From positions 1,488,001 through 1,552,000 of the forward strand of contig JBANDB010000012.1 in assembly GCA_037576215.1 (NCBI GenBank): a DNA stretch of 64,000 nt, given 5' to 3'. Of the stretch, positions 1 to 10,566 are shown in pieces. Each line of letters opens with the position of its first letter. The stretch's first letter is position 1. This DNA comes from Armillaria gallica (lineage: Eukaryota > Basidiomycota > Agaricomycetes > Agaricales > Physalacriaceae). The notes beneath the pieces are model-generated. The model did no database searches. It was not told the DNA's origin and was given only the letters and a program-made list of their open reading frames with translations. The position numbers and the translations under genes were made by a program.

Positions 1-226
1 CCTCAAGCACATGTTTCCATGGGGAAGCAGTTGGACAAAAATTGCAGCTTCCTGATATCGTCTTCATGTGAGACTGCCATCCTGTCGACGATGAAGCGTT
101 TTCAACAACTGTCGAGATTATTGATCAAAGGGAAGCCGGAAAATCCGAAAATGATCGGTTCGGGAATTACCGACTATCCTTGAACAACTTCCGTGTAGCC
201 CTGCAGCGACGCGACGAAGCGCACAA

Positions 227-1990
227 ATGGATCCCTTTATGGAGAGGACACTTCATACAGGGCTACACACCAGCTTTGCTTCTACCCGCCTTTCGATAGC
301 TCCTCAAGACTATGTCGTTTGGACCGTCGAACTCGAATCCAGAGCAACTGGGCCATCCCATGTGACTAGGTTGCAGAATCTGAAGGACAAGGAACTGAAG
401 GGCTCGACTGGCACCGGATAAGCAAGACATAGAGGTGTCGGAGAGAGAAAGAGAGCCGGAGTATTCCTACGGCTGCCCTGTCGAATTCTGCTCATGCAGT
501 CAGCGCGACGAAATTTGGGACGACGAGGAGACAGCTAAGAAAGGTACGAAAAATACTTCATGTCGTCCCTTTGCATCTCACGAAGTGGTAAACAGGAAAC
601 GATCCACACAATCATAAGGAAAGACTCCGAGGATGCTAACTACGAAGAGACAATGCCGAATGCGAGAGTTTGGGGAACGTACGAACACGAACCTCAGGTT
701 TCATGCCGCCAACATGGTCGATGAACCTCAGGAAAATGTTGCGTACTGCTTGCTCGTCTTTGTGAGCCTGTGGTTGCCTTTGCTTTACTTCTTTACTGAG
801 AGTGTCGAAGGCGGGTCTTTTCTTGGTGATCGCCGCGACAATTTGTCGCAGAGAAACCTGCAGGCTGACTACGCCACTGTTAGCGTCATTACTTTTCGAG
901 CTGGTCCTCGTTCATCGCCAGCGATGCTTCAGTCGACACCATTCCTTCCTCCCCACTGGGTTCCAGCATCGCTTTCGTGCCCGCCACCACGGACGTCTGG
1001 GTGAATGGGCTCTGGTTTACCAGTCTGTTCGCAAGCCTGACGACTATGCTCGTCGCCGTTGTCACGAAATAGTGACTTCACCACTACTGCACCGTCCTGT
1101 CGTCGGGAACACTGCACGACCATAGTCTCATTCGTCAGCTCCGCCGGTTTCGGAAAGCGGCATGTCCAGGCTGCTATTATAGGAATTCTCCCGAGTCCCT
1201 GACCTCATGTACGTGGCTCTCTCCGAGCTTGATGGTTTTCCTGCATCGTCTTCGGGGAGCCTTGCCATGGTCCATTCGTGCAGGTACCATCCGTGTCTCT
1301 GCGACATCTATGGTGGTCGCTTCTCTTCCCGTTTTCTTCCTCCGATGCCCTTATTCCTCGCCTCCTCTGTATCGCTGTACATCATATCGTCCCATAGCTG
1401 TCATGGACAGAAAATATCATTTTCCTCTTGCGCAGAGGCGACAACAGTTCAGTGACGCGATTCGCTGCCTTTCACATGTGCAAAGAAGAAATACGAAGTC
1501 GTCGTTCGTGATAGAGTCTCGGTGCATGCAGCAGATGTCAACAAGCTTGGCGGCTGAAGCACGGGACTGGCTCTTCTCCGTCTCTTCGAACTCCAGGATG
1601 CAAAGCATAGTCACATAGTCAGTTGAAGACTTACCGATGGCATCAAGGGAGATGCTTAACTGCAACCAAATATTCGAACACTGAAGATCTTTCCTTAAAA
1701 AGCTGTCTGCAGCCCGACGAGAAAAAACCCAATTGTGACACACTAGTATCGGGTGAGGAACTTAAAGTCGAACGCCTGCATTGCTTGCCATCCACGTTAT
1801 ACCATTCTCTTCGATGTTGATCTATTCGAGCTCCACTGCGATTCAATTCACTTCTGTCCATGCGCTACATTTTTTCAGGGATATTATACTCCCCGGCTGT
1901 TCCCCCAAGCCGCCGCTCCTTTGTTGGTCTCGCCGTGTCGAAGGGATGTCTTTAACTCCCCCAGAAGTCAATCGGTGAGTGCAACTGTTT
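227..1990 (+). pseudogene. DUF6535-type membrane protein, broken copy 1
   Basis: Remnant of a multi-exon Agaricomycete membrane-protein family that I recognise as DUF6535-type, from the pattern of an AGLF-SAVVTTF segment followed by WFTSL-SLTTALVAVL transmembrane helices. Function unknown. Matching segments run in order but hop between all three frames: an acidic/polar N-terminal part (about 265-620), a short intron near 752-811, the first membrane segment (812-900), and later segments resembling the other copies to about 1990. Frameshifts and stops prevent translation. The preserved intron argues against retroposition. The coding part stops well short of copies 3 and 4 and joins noncoding sequence at the same place as copy 2. 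The family assignment is from memory of the pattern; decay is seen directly. Confidence 0.72.
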
Positions 1991-2304
1991 AGGAATCGAC
2001 CCTGCTGTACCCAGACGGCGGCAGTATGCGATGTGACCACGGTCAGACAAGTCGACACCATGGCTATGATAGCCAGGACCGGTCCTTTTCACACAGGAAG
2101 GATGCATATGCCGACAGTAGAACACAATACGATTTACGAGTCACGATACAAATGGTACAGCATAAATTCCATCATCTTGTTTTTTTTCAATATCCAACTT
2201 GAAGATTGTAACGGAACCTTTTCTTCAAGGTTAGCAGAGGTGATGGTGCAGCAAAAGAGACTCACAAAAGTGTTGAGATTGGATTGGTTTTGGTGCGGCA
2301 TCGT

Positions 2305-2463
2305 CTAATAGTCCACGCCGACACTATAACAAGATACACGTCAGTCAGGGCGTGAAGGACTACAGAGGCAGACTAACGACTGGTCTTCCTCCTCAGACGT
2401 CGGAGCGCTAGTGACGGATGCTACAAGAGCAAAGAAGAGGACGAGGAAGACTTGAAACTGCAT
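2305..2463 (-). CDS. Tiny secreted peptide gene, copy 1
   Basis: ATG at 2463 opens a frame beginning MQFQVFLVLFFALVASVTS-A, a textbook signal peptide with predicted cleavage after VTS-A or SA-P. Unspliced, the frame gives 40 residues ending CLCSPSRPD at 2341. Spliced at the GTTAGT donor (intron 2377-2324, 54 bases, CTGAC branch-like element, TATAG acceptor), it gives 34 residues ending VGVDY with stop at 2307-2305. I prefer the spliced form because intron size and signals match neighbouring genes and the paralogue at 7588-7764 splices in the same phase. The mature peptide is about 14-20 residues and acidic. A TATAAAA element lies about 56 bases upstream. It has no CaaX end, so it is not a typical mating pheromone. 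Function unknown. Confidence 0.5.
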
Positions 2464-2518
2464 CTTAGAGTGCGGGTAACTGTTCGAGTTGGGGGCAAGT
2501 GAAGAACAGATAGAAGAC

Positions 2519-2525
2519 TTTTATA
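2519..2525 (-). promoter_or_regulatory. TATA box of the tiny secreted peptide gene
   Basis: Read on the minus strand this is TATAAAA, 56 bases upstream of the ATG at 2463. That spacing fits a fungal core promoter with a short leader. The corresponding place upstream of the paralogue (about 7821-7830) keeps only a weaker TATAG-like version. Confidence 0.45.
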
Positions 2526-5097
2526 TCGTTCACTGCCCTATCTTCCGGTTATATCTTTCGTGCACTTGCGGTCTTATCTTTCAGGTCGCCCGGATCTTAC
2601 GTCGAAACCCTGCGTTGTAACCGACATCTTCACCAAGGAGCCGAGCTTGGCTTCGAATAAGCTCATATCACAACATGGTAGCGCTGATGCATTACATTGT
2701 AGAAGCACTGAGGTGTTCTAATATGGAGTCGGTGATACTCCAACTTCGGATGAACATTGCTTTCTATTGCTTTCGGTGCTTCCTCCGTCATATGAACTGA
2801 TACTTCCTCGTGCAGCGGGCTTCATGAGAAGTTATTTTATTGATACTGAATAACTTGTGCTAAGTCTTATACAATGGATGGTACCGGATTTGTTCCGGGG
2901 CTACGATTCTGCCTAAACTTTGTAAGTTATGCTTCCTTCAATAGACCCAGCCTCTGATGTGCCAAGGGAAATAAGAGTTTGTTTGAATACTAAATAATAA
3001 GTGCTTCCTCATTCACATGAACGGGAAGTATGCGGAAACGCGCCTGGTGGCATATGTATCTTGACGCGGCTATGTCTGGGTCCAGATACTTACCTTCTCC
3101 GAGGTTTCTCGCTGGCTTGTTTTGCGGTTCTTTACACTATGTACTGAGCCACTTGAATGGGGATTCTGGGAATTTATGGCAGACACTTCATACCCAGTTT
3201 CCTGTGAGAATTGTGGGGCCGTACTCGCCGCGAAGTCAGTGGCAATTGTATTACATCTGTTGCAAATGCGACATGAGGGCTAACTGCAATACGAAATCCC
3301 CCTGAAATCCCCACGAGAGCCCAAACGGCGACTAACTGTCTGTGCATGAGGAACTCGAATCCTCACTTTCCCAACCTAAGTAGGACACGGGCTTCTCTTC
3401 AGTGAGGACATATGAGCCGTTTCCCATGCGGCAAAACTTAGCATGATGGACAAGAAAATTCTCCCGCACTGACAATATCGAGAGGGTTACCTGGGAGACG
3501 CAATTCAAAGGACCAGCATACATTATCAACGTATGGATGGTACGAGCACCTTTATAGCTTGCGAGAGGGGCAACCATCGACTGGCCTCCAACCCGTCCTG
3601 GCTAGTTTCAGCATCATTTACCTTGCCTATCAACTTGCATCAGAATGTACAAACCCTTCTCTTCATTTCGTTCATTTTATTACTAATCTCGTGGTCAAAA
3701 ACCCGAAACCTTACGAAGATATGGACGATAGTTCCGGGCTTAGTATAGGTGCGGCGTTACAGGCGGTATTATATACCTTGATGTGCGCCAGGAAAGACTC
3801 AAGACATGGAAAACAGCAGACAACAGCGAACCTTCTACGTTCTCTTCTTTGGACTCAGCCGGGACCCTGTGTATCTTGCTTTGTTGATGTCAAGTATAAG
3901 CCAAGTATCGGTAGCACCCACCATTCCATGCGAAGATCAAGGGACCACATAGTTCATTCAATCTTCGCACAGATATTTCAGTCCTGTCATGGGGTACAGG
4001 AAGGGCAGTGGAGCGGCGACTATAGGCGGTAGTTTAAGGATGGAAGTCTCGGGGATTTCGACAGTTGATACTCACTCTCACAAGCGATTATTGATATTGA
4101 CTGCAATACACCTCCTGTGAGACATCAGACACCATCAAATAAGAAATCGACTTCGCAAGTACAGAACGGGTAAATTGCCAATCTTCCTCAGAAATCCGAG
4201 GACAAGAGCAAAGACATGAATCGAACTTATCCACGGACGAAGTAATGCTTCTCACAGAGGGCGCCTGATTTAAGAGTGTCTGCGTGTTGTGAATGATCAC
4301 GGTCGGACCACAGAACCTAGAGCTGACGCTCATTTTGATTCGTATTCGGCCCAGTAAGCTGCGCTGAGAGAACAGATTATCTTTTCAGCAAGTCGAGAAA
4401 TCCAGTACGAGGGCGTTTCTTTTTGGCCCGGGAGTTGATACTAAGCGCGACATGGTAACACTAAGTGTTGAAAAGAAACCAATATTGTCAGAATAGCTTT
4501 TGCGCGAGTCTGTAACATGGCAGGATATCGCAATGTTGGTGAGCCTCAGAGTCATAGATAGGAGGATACCAGATCCTCGACGACAGAAATACTCGCATTT
4601 ATTTGCTTGCAATTTGTCCAATATCTCCGAGTCGATCGTGCCAATGTTGAGATCCAGATTTTCTAAACACAAAGAATCATGTTAGCGCCGAGCGCCGTCA
4701 AGTTAGCGCCGAGTTATCTTCAAGGTTATACTGAATTGGGGAAGACGCTCACAGTGGAGTAGCTAAGATACCTCTTCTCCAGATCAGCAGGATTGTTTGT
4801 TCATACACATATTTATCTTCACCTATAGGCATCGCAAGAGGAAAGGTCGTATAGCGTCAGCGGCGGTCGGATCCAGAAGTTGGACGTCGGTTGTTGAGCC
4901 TGGGTATTCGGGCCGGTGTCGCGTCTTCGCCCATGAGAAATACAACATTGTTACAACAAACACTGTCATGCAGCCTCACGAAGTGCATCCGAATACCCAA
5001 TGGTCAAGGCAGCCTCAGTATAGCAAGTACACCAAGATGGAGATACATGTACATGCTCTTGGCAGTGATTTTCCGTTTTGTTGGAATTCTAACTCAT
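2526..5097. repeat. Spacer of tandem repeat unit 1
   Basis: This stretch has no gene I can support. It aligns piecewise with 7840-10560: shared blocks are visible near 2881/8581, 3090/8890, 3660/9220, 4385/9889 and 4828/10297. The two spacers differ by many substitutions and indels, so the duplication is old. The segment near 4360-4500 also recurs inverted at about 53600-53770, upstream of copy 4. An antisense frame of about 95 codons at 4385-4672 is open in both tandem spacers but lacks an ATG at its start. Confidence 0.7.
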
Positions 5098-5102
5098 CGA
5101 CG

Positions 5103-6880
5103 TGATTGGGACTTTCCGCATACAGCCAGCTCTGCTTCTACTCGTCTCTCGACGGCTCTTCAGGATTATGTTGATTGGACCATCAAACCCGAATTCTGGC
5201 GGAACCCAGCCATCGCACTCGACGAAAATGCCGAACCTGAAGAACAAGGAAATGAAGGAGTCAAGCAGCACAAGAATGAACCGGATAAGCAAGATACAGA
5301 AGCACCAGAGGAAAAAAGTCCCAATAACGACTCTATCCAGCTCTACTCATGCAGCCAGTGCGAAGAAGATTTGTGGGACAATCTGGCAGGAGACCGGAGT
5401 CTACAGCTAAGAAAGGTGCGAAAAATACTTCCTGTTGTCGCTTTGTATCTCACGAAGTGGCAGATAGGATTAAATGATCCGTATAGCTATAAACAAAGAT
5501 AGCCCGAGGATGCCACCTACGAAGGGATGCCGAACGCGAGAGTTTGGAGAACCTATGAAGATGTAAACAGAATTCACGGCGCCAATATGGGCGACAAATC
5601 TCAGGAAAAGGGTCGACGTGTTACTTGTCTTTGTGAGTCTGTAGTTACCTTTGCTTTGCTTCGTTATTGAGAATGTCGAAGGCAGGTCTTTTCTTGGCAG
5701 TCGTCACGACATTCGTCGCCCAGACATACCAACACTTGCAGGCAGAGTACGCCCCTAGGTCGGAGTCTTTACTTTTCGACCTGGCCCTAGTACAGCGTGC
5801 CATCACGGACGGTTCTTTGATCAACACCATTCGCCCCTTCTTTCCTTAATCCCAGTATCGCCTTCGTGCCTGCCACCACGGACGTCTGGTGAACGGACTC
5901 TGGTTTACCAGCCTGTTCCTAAGCCTGACGACTGCGCTCGTCGCCGTTCTCACCAAACAGTGGCTTCATCACTACGTCGTCGCCGCGCGACCATAGTTTC
6001 ACTCGTCGGTTCCGATACGCTGGTTTCCAAAAATGGCATGTTCTGGTTATCATAGGACTTCTTCCTGTTCTCATGCCTCTGGATTTCAAACCCGATATTT
6101 CTCGCTGGATTGATGATTTTCCTACATCCTCTCCGGGGAGCCCTTTATAGATCATTTGTGCAGGAACCGTCCTTGTCTATGGCGTACATGGTGGCGACTT
6201 CTTCCCATCCTCTTCCCTCGATGCCCTTATCGTATGCTTCTCTGAAAGCTCCTTTATGTTTCTGTCCGTCGTATCGTCCCACCAGTGTCGTGGAACAGAA
6301 AGGATCATGACCTTCGTGCGTGGAGGCGACGACAGTTAAGCGACGCGATTCACTCGTGTGCAAACGAGGAAAACGAAGTCGTTGACAATGATGGTGTCCG
6401 AGTCCGTGCAGCAGATGACCACGAACTTGGCGGCTGAAATACTGAATGCAAAGTATAGTTGTGCAGTCCGCTGGAGACTTGCCGAAGACATGAAGGGATA
6501 TACTTCATTCGAACAAAAATGCCTCGATCTTTCCTTCACAGCTGTCTGTAGTCCGACCAGAAAAGCCCTAACTGTGACAAACCAGTATCGGGCAAGGAAC
6601 TCAAAGTTGATCGCCTGCTTCGCTTTTGCCCTCGCCATCCACATTATATCATTCCCCCTGACGCTGGTTCATTCGAGCTCACCGCTGCGATTCAGTCTAT
6701 TCATGTCCCTGGCCTGCCAGCGGGAGGAAGGCATGCTGTCCTGCTGGATCGAGCTGCATTTTTAGAGACATTGTACTTCCCGGCTGTTTTCTGAAGCTGC
6801 CGCCACTTTCTTCAACTTGGTCTCGCCTTATTCGTGTCACATGTAGCAGGGGCCTCTAGTTCCCCAGATCTTGCTCGGAT
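5103..6880 (+). pseudogene. DUF6535-type membrane protein, broken copy 2
   Basis: Second tandem copy. The N-terminal frame (about 5103-5500) is polar and acidic. A segment reading NARVWRTYEDVNRIHGANM precedes the conserved membrane region, with one extra base near 5608 shifting the frame. An intron of 49 bases (5632-5680, GTGAGT donor, GAAG acceptor) separates DVLLVF from AGLFLAVVTTFVAQTYQ, exactly the family junction. WFTSLFLSLTTALVAVL follows near 5890-5950, then NLAAE- and FALAIHIISFP-like blocks to about 6760. Several frameshifts break it. Like copy 1 it loses its C-terminal third near 6880 and runs into the same noncoding sequence. Confidence 0.75.
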
Positions 6881-7587
6881 GTCAGGTTGTATGACGAATG
6901 CAACTGTTGATGAATTGACCGGTAGCGGGACTTGAACAAAGCTATGATTAGACTACGTTCAGGCCAGTCGACACGACCATCATCCATGGCCACGATGGCC
7001 AGGACCATACGTACCACTGGCGACGGTCAATGACAATCTCTGGGCGCGGAAGCACAGAATGTTGGTCTCACCCTGTTTGCTCAAATTGGATGCGCCTATC
7101 GGGGAGGCGGATTCGTCCCACCTGAAGAAAACGACTTGCCCAACCATCGTTACCACCTAAGGTCCTGTTCGTGTTCGAGAGACGTATGACTCCCACTTTA
7201 ACCGCCGTGTAACCTGACTAACGACTTATTCTCAGTGCAAGCCGGACACATTTAAACATGTCATTCAGAGCTAGAGCCTAGAAAACACCCAGACATGCGA
7301 TACTGACTTCAGGACACAGAAGCGGGAATTTCGTTCAAGGAACGGTGGATCTGTTTTACACGGGAAGGACGCGTATATCGACAGTAGAGCACAATACGAT
7401 TTCTGAGTCACGATACAAACAGTACAGCATAAATTTCATCGTCTTGTTTTTCTCAATATCCAACTTGATGGTTGTAACGGAACTGTCTCCGAAAAGTCAT
7501 CCAAATTAAAGGTAGTGGTGGCTACCAAAAGAGACTTACGAAGGTGTTGACAATGACTTGGCTTCTCTGCAGTATTGAGGTCATCCG

Positions 7588-7764
7588 CTACCATTCGGGA
7601 GGCCCTGTGCCGTCGCTATAACATGATACGTGTCAGTCAGGGCGTGAAGGACTACAGAGGCAGACTAACAACGAGTCTATGCTTTCCTCCTCGGACTGAG
7701 TCGGAGCGCTAGTGACGGACGCTACAAGAGCAAAGAAGAGGACGAGATAGACTTTCAATTGCAT
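7588..7764 (-). CDS. Tiny secreted peptide gene, copy 2
   Basis: Paralogue of the gene at 2305-2463, at the equivalent place in the next repeat unit. ATG at 7764 starts MQLKVYLVLFFALVASVTS-A, a clear signal peptide. Unspliced it is 43 residues ending CLCSPSRPD at 7633. Spliced (exon 7764-7670, intron 7669-7616 with GTTAGT donor, CTGAC element and TATAG acceptor, exon 7615-7588) it is 40 residues ending GTGPPEW. The two copies differ in length by codon-sized indels within the exon and keep donor phase 2, which suggests coding constraint at some time. The mature peptide is acidic with no cysteine in the spliced form. No homologue recognised. Confidence 0.5.
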
Positions 7765-7839
7765 GTTAGAGTACGACAGGTAACTAGAACTGTTCGAGTT
7801 GGGGGACTGAAGAATGAATAGAAGACTATATCGTTCACT

Positions 7840-10560
7840 ACCCTGTCTCCCGGTTATGTTTACTTCCTCCGTTGTGGTCTTATCTTCCAATCGCCGTCGT
7901 ACTGCCAAAACCTTCGTTCTGCATCTTCATCGGGTCATTGGATCCCTTCAAATCCCGGAGCGGTCCAATTGAGGGTATCCGTGAGACAGAAAAGTATCTC
8001 CCCCATGCGCACTCATCCCATTCGAATTAATTTTGGAACACTCCAGGCCGTTCTATTGAGATGTGTAAGTATCCCACCAAGATCCCACTGGATAAAATCT
8101 CGGGGTTCAACGCGACTGTTCTTGAGTTCTCGAGGCTGACTCCATCCATCCACAGGCGAAGAAAGGATGTCAGTTCACTAAGGCAGGCAAGGAACCTGGA
8201 AATGAACCAGAATTGTTTGCTAAATTTAATGTACAGTGTGGCAGTTCCCGCCCGCCAAACATTTGAGCTGTCGCGACTCGCTTCTTCAAATATTTGTGCC
8301 TTACAATGTCACCATAACGGTGTCCCAATGAGCCAACCGTAAGTCCGGATGAGGTGCCCTTATCTCAAGCTATGCTATGGTCGCCCTGATGCATTGAAAT
8401 AAATTAAATCTTAGAAGCACTGGGTGACTTACCGTGTCCATGATTTGTCAAATCAATATTGCTTTCTATTACTTTTGGTGCTTCCTCCATTGTATGAAGT
8501 GATAGTTTCCTCGTGCAGCAAGGCTCCTGAAACGCAATTCTTATTGATACTGACCAACTTGTACTAATCTTATGCAATAGGCGGTTCCGGGGTTGTACCG
8601 GGGCTATGATTCTGCCTTGCAAGTTGACAGTGTGCTCCCTTCAGTAGACCTAACCACTGAGTACTGATGCACCAAGGGACTCCGGATCCAATCTGTCCTC
8701 GAGTATGCATCCTAATTCCAGTCACTCATAACCACATATCGTAGTTTGTTCGAACACCAGATGATAAGTGTTGTGACTTCCTCATTCATATACACGGGAA
8801 GTATGCGGAAATTTGAAATGATGCATCAGCGAGACGCAAGGTCGTTCATATTAATGGCTTCAGGTTCTATTGCCCCTGACATACGTATCTTGACGCGGCT
8901 ATTTCTAGGTCCAGATACCTTTTCCGGGGTCTCTCGCTGAATTGTTCTGCGGTTCTTTATGCTATGCGTTGGGCCACTTGAGTTTCCCAACCCAAACGAG
9001 CTTCTATTCCGTGAGACGTTTCCCAAGCAGCAAAACTTAGATGGACAAGAAATTTCTCGTGCACCAAGGAAAATCGAGAGGGTTACCTGAGAGACGCAAT
9101 TCAAAGGGATCAGGTCTCACCTCATATTCTCCATATTTATCAACTTATAGATACGAGTTCCTTCATAGCTTGCGAGAGGACCACCCATCGACGGGCTGAA
9201 GTGGCGTCCAAATCGAAATGTATGAACCCTTCTCTTCATTTCGTTTATTTTGGTACTGATCTGGTGAACAAAAACCCGAAACCTTACGAAGATATGAACG
9301 ATGACTTCAATCTAAGTGCGACGTTACGGGTGGCAAGACTCAAGACATGGAAAACAGCGGACAACAGTGAACCTTCTATGCACTCTTCTTTGGACTCAGC
9401 TGAGGCGCTATTGCTGAATATCATCTTGCTCAGTTGATGCCAAGTATAGGCCAAGTATGGGTAGCGCCCGCTATTCCGTGCGAAGATCAAGGGTCCTCAT
9501 AGTTCATTCAATCCGAAAAGACCACTTAAATGACTCAGTCCTGTCATGGGGTGCAGGAGGACATTGGAGCGGCGACTATAGGTGATAGTTTGATGATGGA
9601 AGTCTCGGGGATCTCGACGGTTAACACTCACTCTCACAATCTATTATTGATATTGACTGCAATACACCTCGACTATCAGACGTCAGATCTCAGACCGTCA
9701 AATAAGAAATCGACTTCCCGAATAGAGAACGGGTAAAATGCCAACTTTCCTCTAGAAAGCCGAGGACGAGAGCAAAGACATGAGTCGAACTTATCCACGG
9801 ACGAAGTAGTGCTTCTCACAAGGGTCGCCTGATCTAAGAGTATCTGGGCGTTGTGAATGAAAGCGGCGCTGAGAAAACAGATGTCTTTTCAGCAAGTCGA
9901 GAACTCCAGTACGAGGGCGTTTCTTTTTGGCCCGGGAGCTGATACCAAGCGCGACATGGTAGCGCGACTAAGTGTTGAAAGACCAATATTGTCAGAATAG
10001 CTTTTGTGCGAGTCTGTAACATGGCAAAATATCGCAATGTTGGTGAGCCTCATAGATTGTCGATTACCAGGACTTCGACGAAAGAAACACTCACATTTGT
10101 TTGCTTGCAATTTATCCATTGTCTCCGAGCCGATCATTCCAGTGTTGAGACCCAGATTTTCTAAACACAAAGAGTCAAATTAGCGCCGGGTGAGTCCCTT
10201 CAATGTTGGGGAAGACGCTCACAGTGGAGTAACTAAGATGCTTCTTCTCCAGATTAACGGGATTATTTTGTTCGTACACGTTCATCTTCACGTATAGGCA
10301 TCGCAAGAGGAAAGGTCGCATAGCGTCAGCCTGTGGCGGATCCAGAAGTTGGACGTCGGTTGCTGAGCGTTGAGCCCGGGGTGTTCGGGCCGGCGTCGCG
10401 TCTTGGCTAAGTATGAGAAACCCTAACCTTGCAACAAACTCTTGTGCGCCCTCTCGAGAATGGCCAATGATCAAGGCATCCCCGGTATAAACTGCAGCCA
10501 CATCAAGATGGAGATACACGCTCTTGGCGGTGATTTCCCGTTTTGGTGGAATTGTAACTC
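7840..10560. repeat. Spacer of tandem repeat unit 2
   Basis: Homologous to 2526-5097 and equally gene-poor. The clearest shared blocks are CCGGGGCTA-GATTCTGCC near 8595, the block around 9225-9300 and the antisense open frame at 9889-10170, about 93 codons against 95 in unit 1. No start codon, signal peptide or recognisable domain supports a protein gene. The block at 10200-10560 is the immediate upstream region of copy 3 and is matched by 4720-5097 and, inverted, by about 53515-53590. Confidence 0.7.
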
Positions 10561-10566
10561 ATCGAC

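Noticed and set aside
7633..7764. Tiny secreted peptide as a mating pheromone precursor
   Set aside because: It has a classical signal peptide and no CaaX prenylation box at either possible C-terminus.
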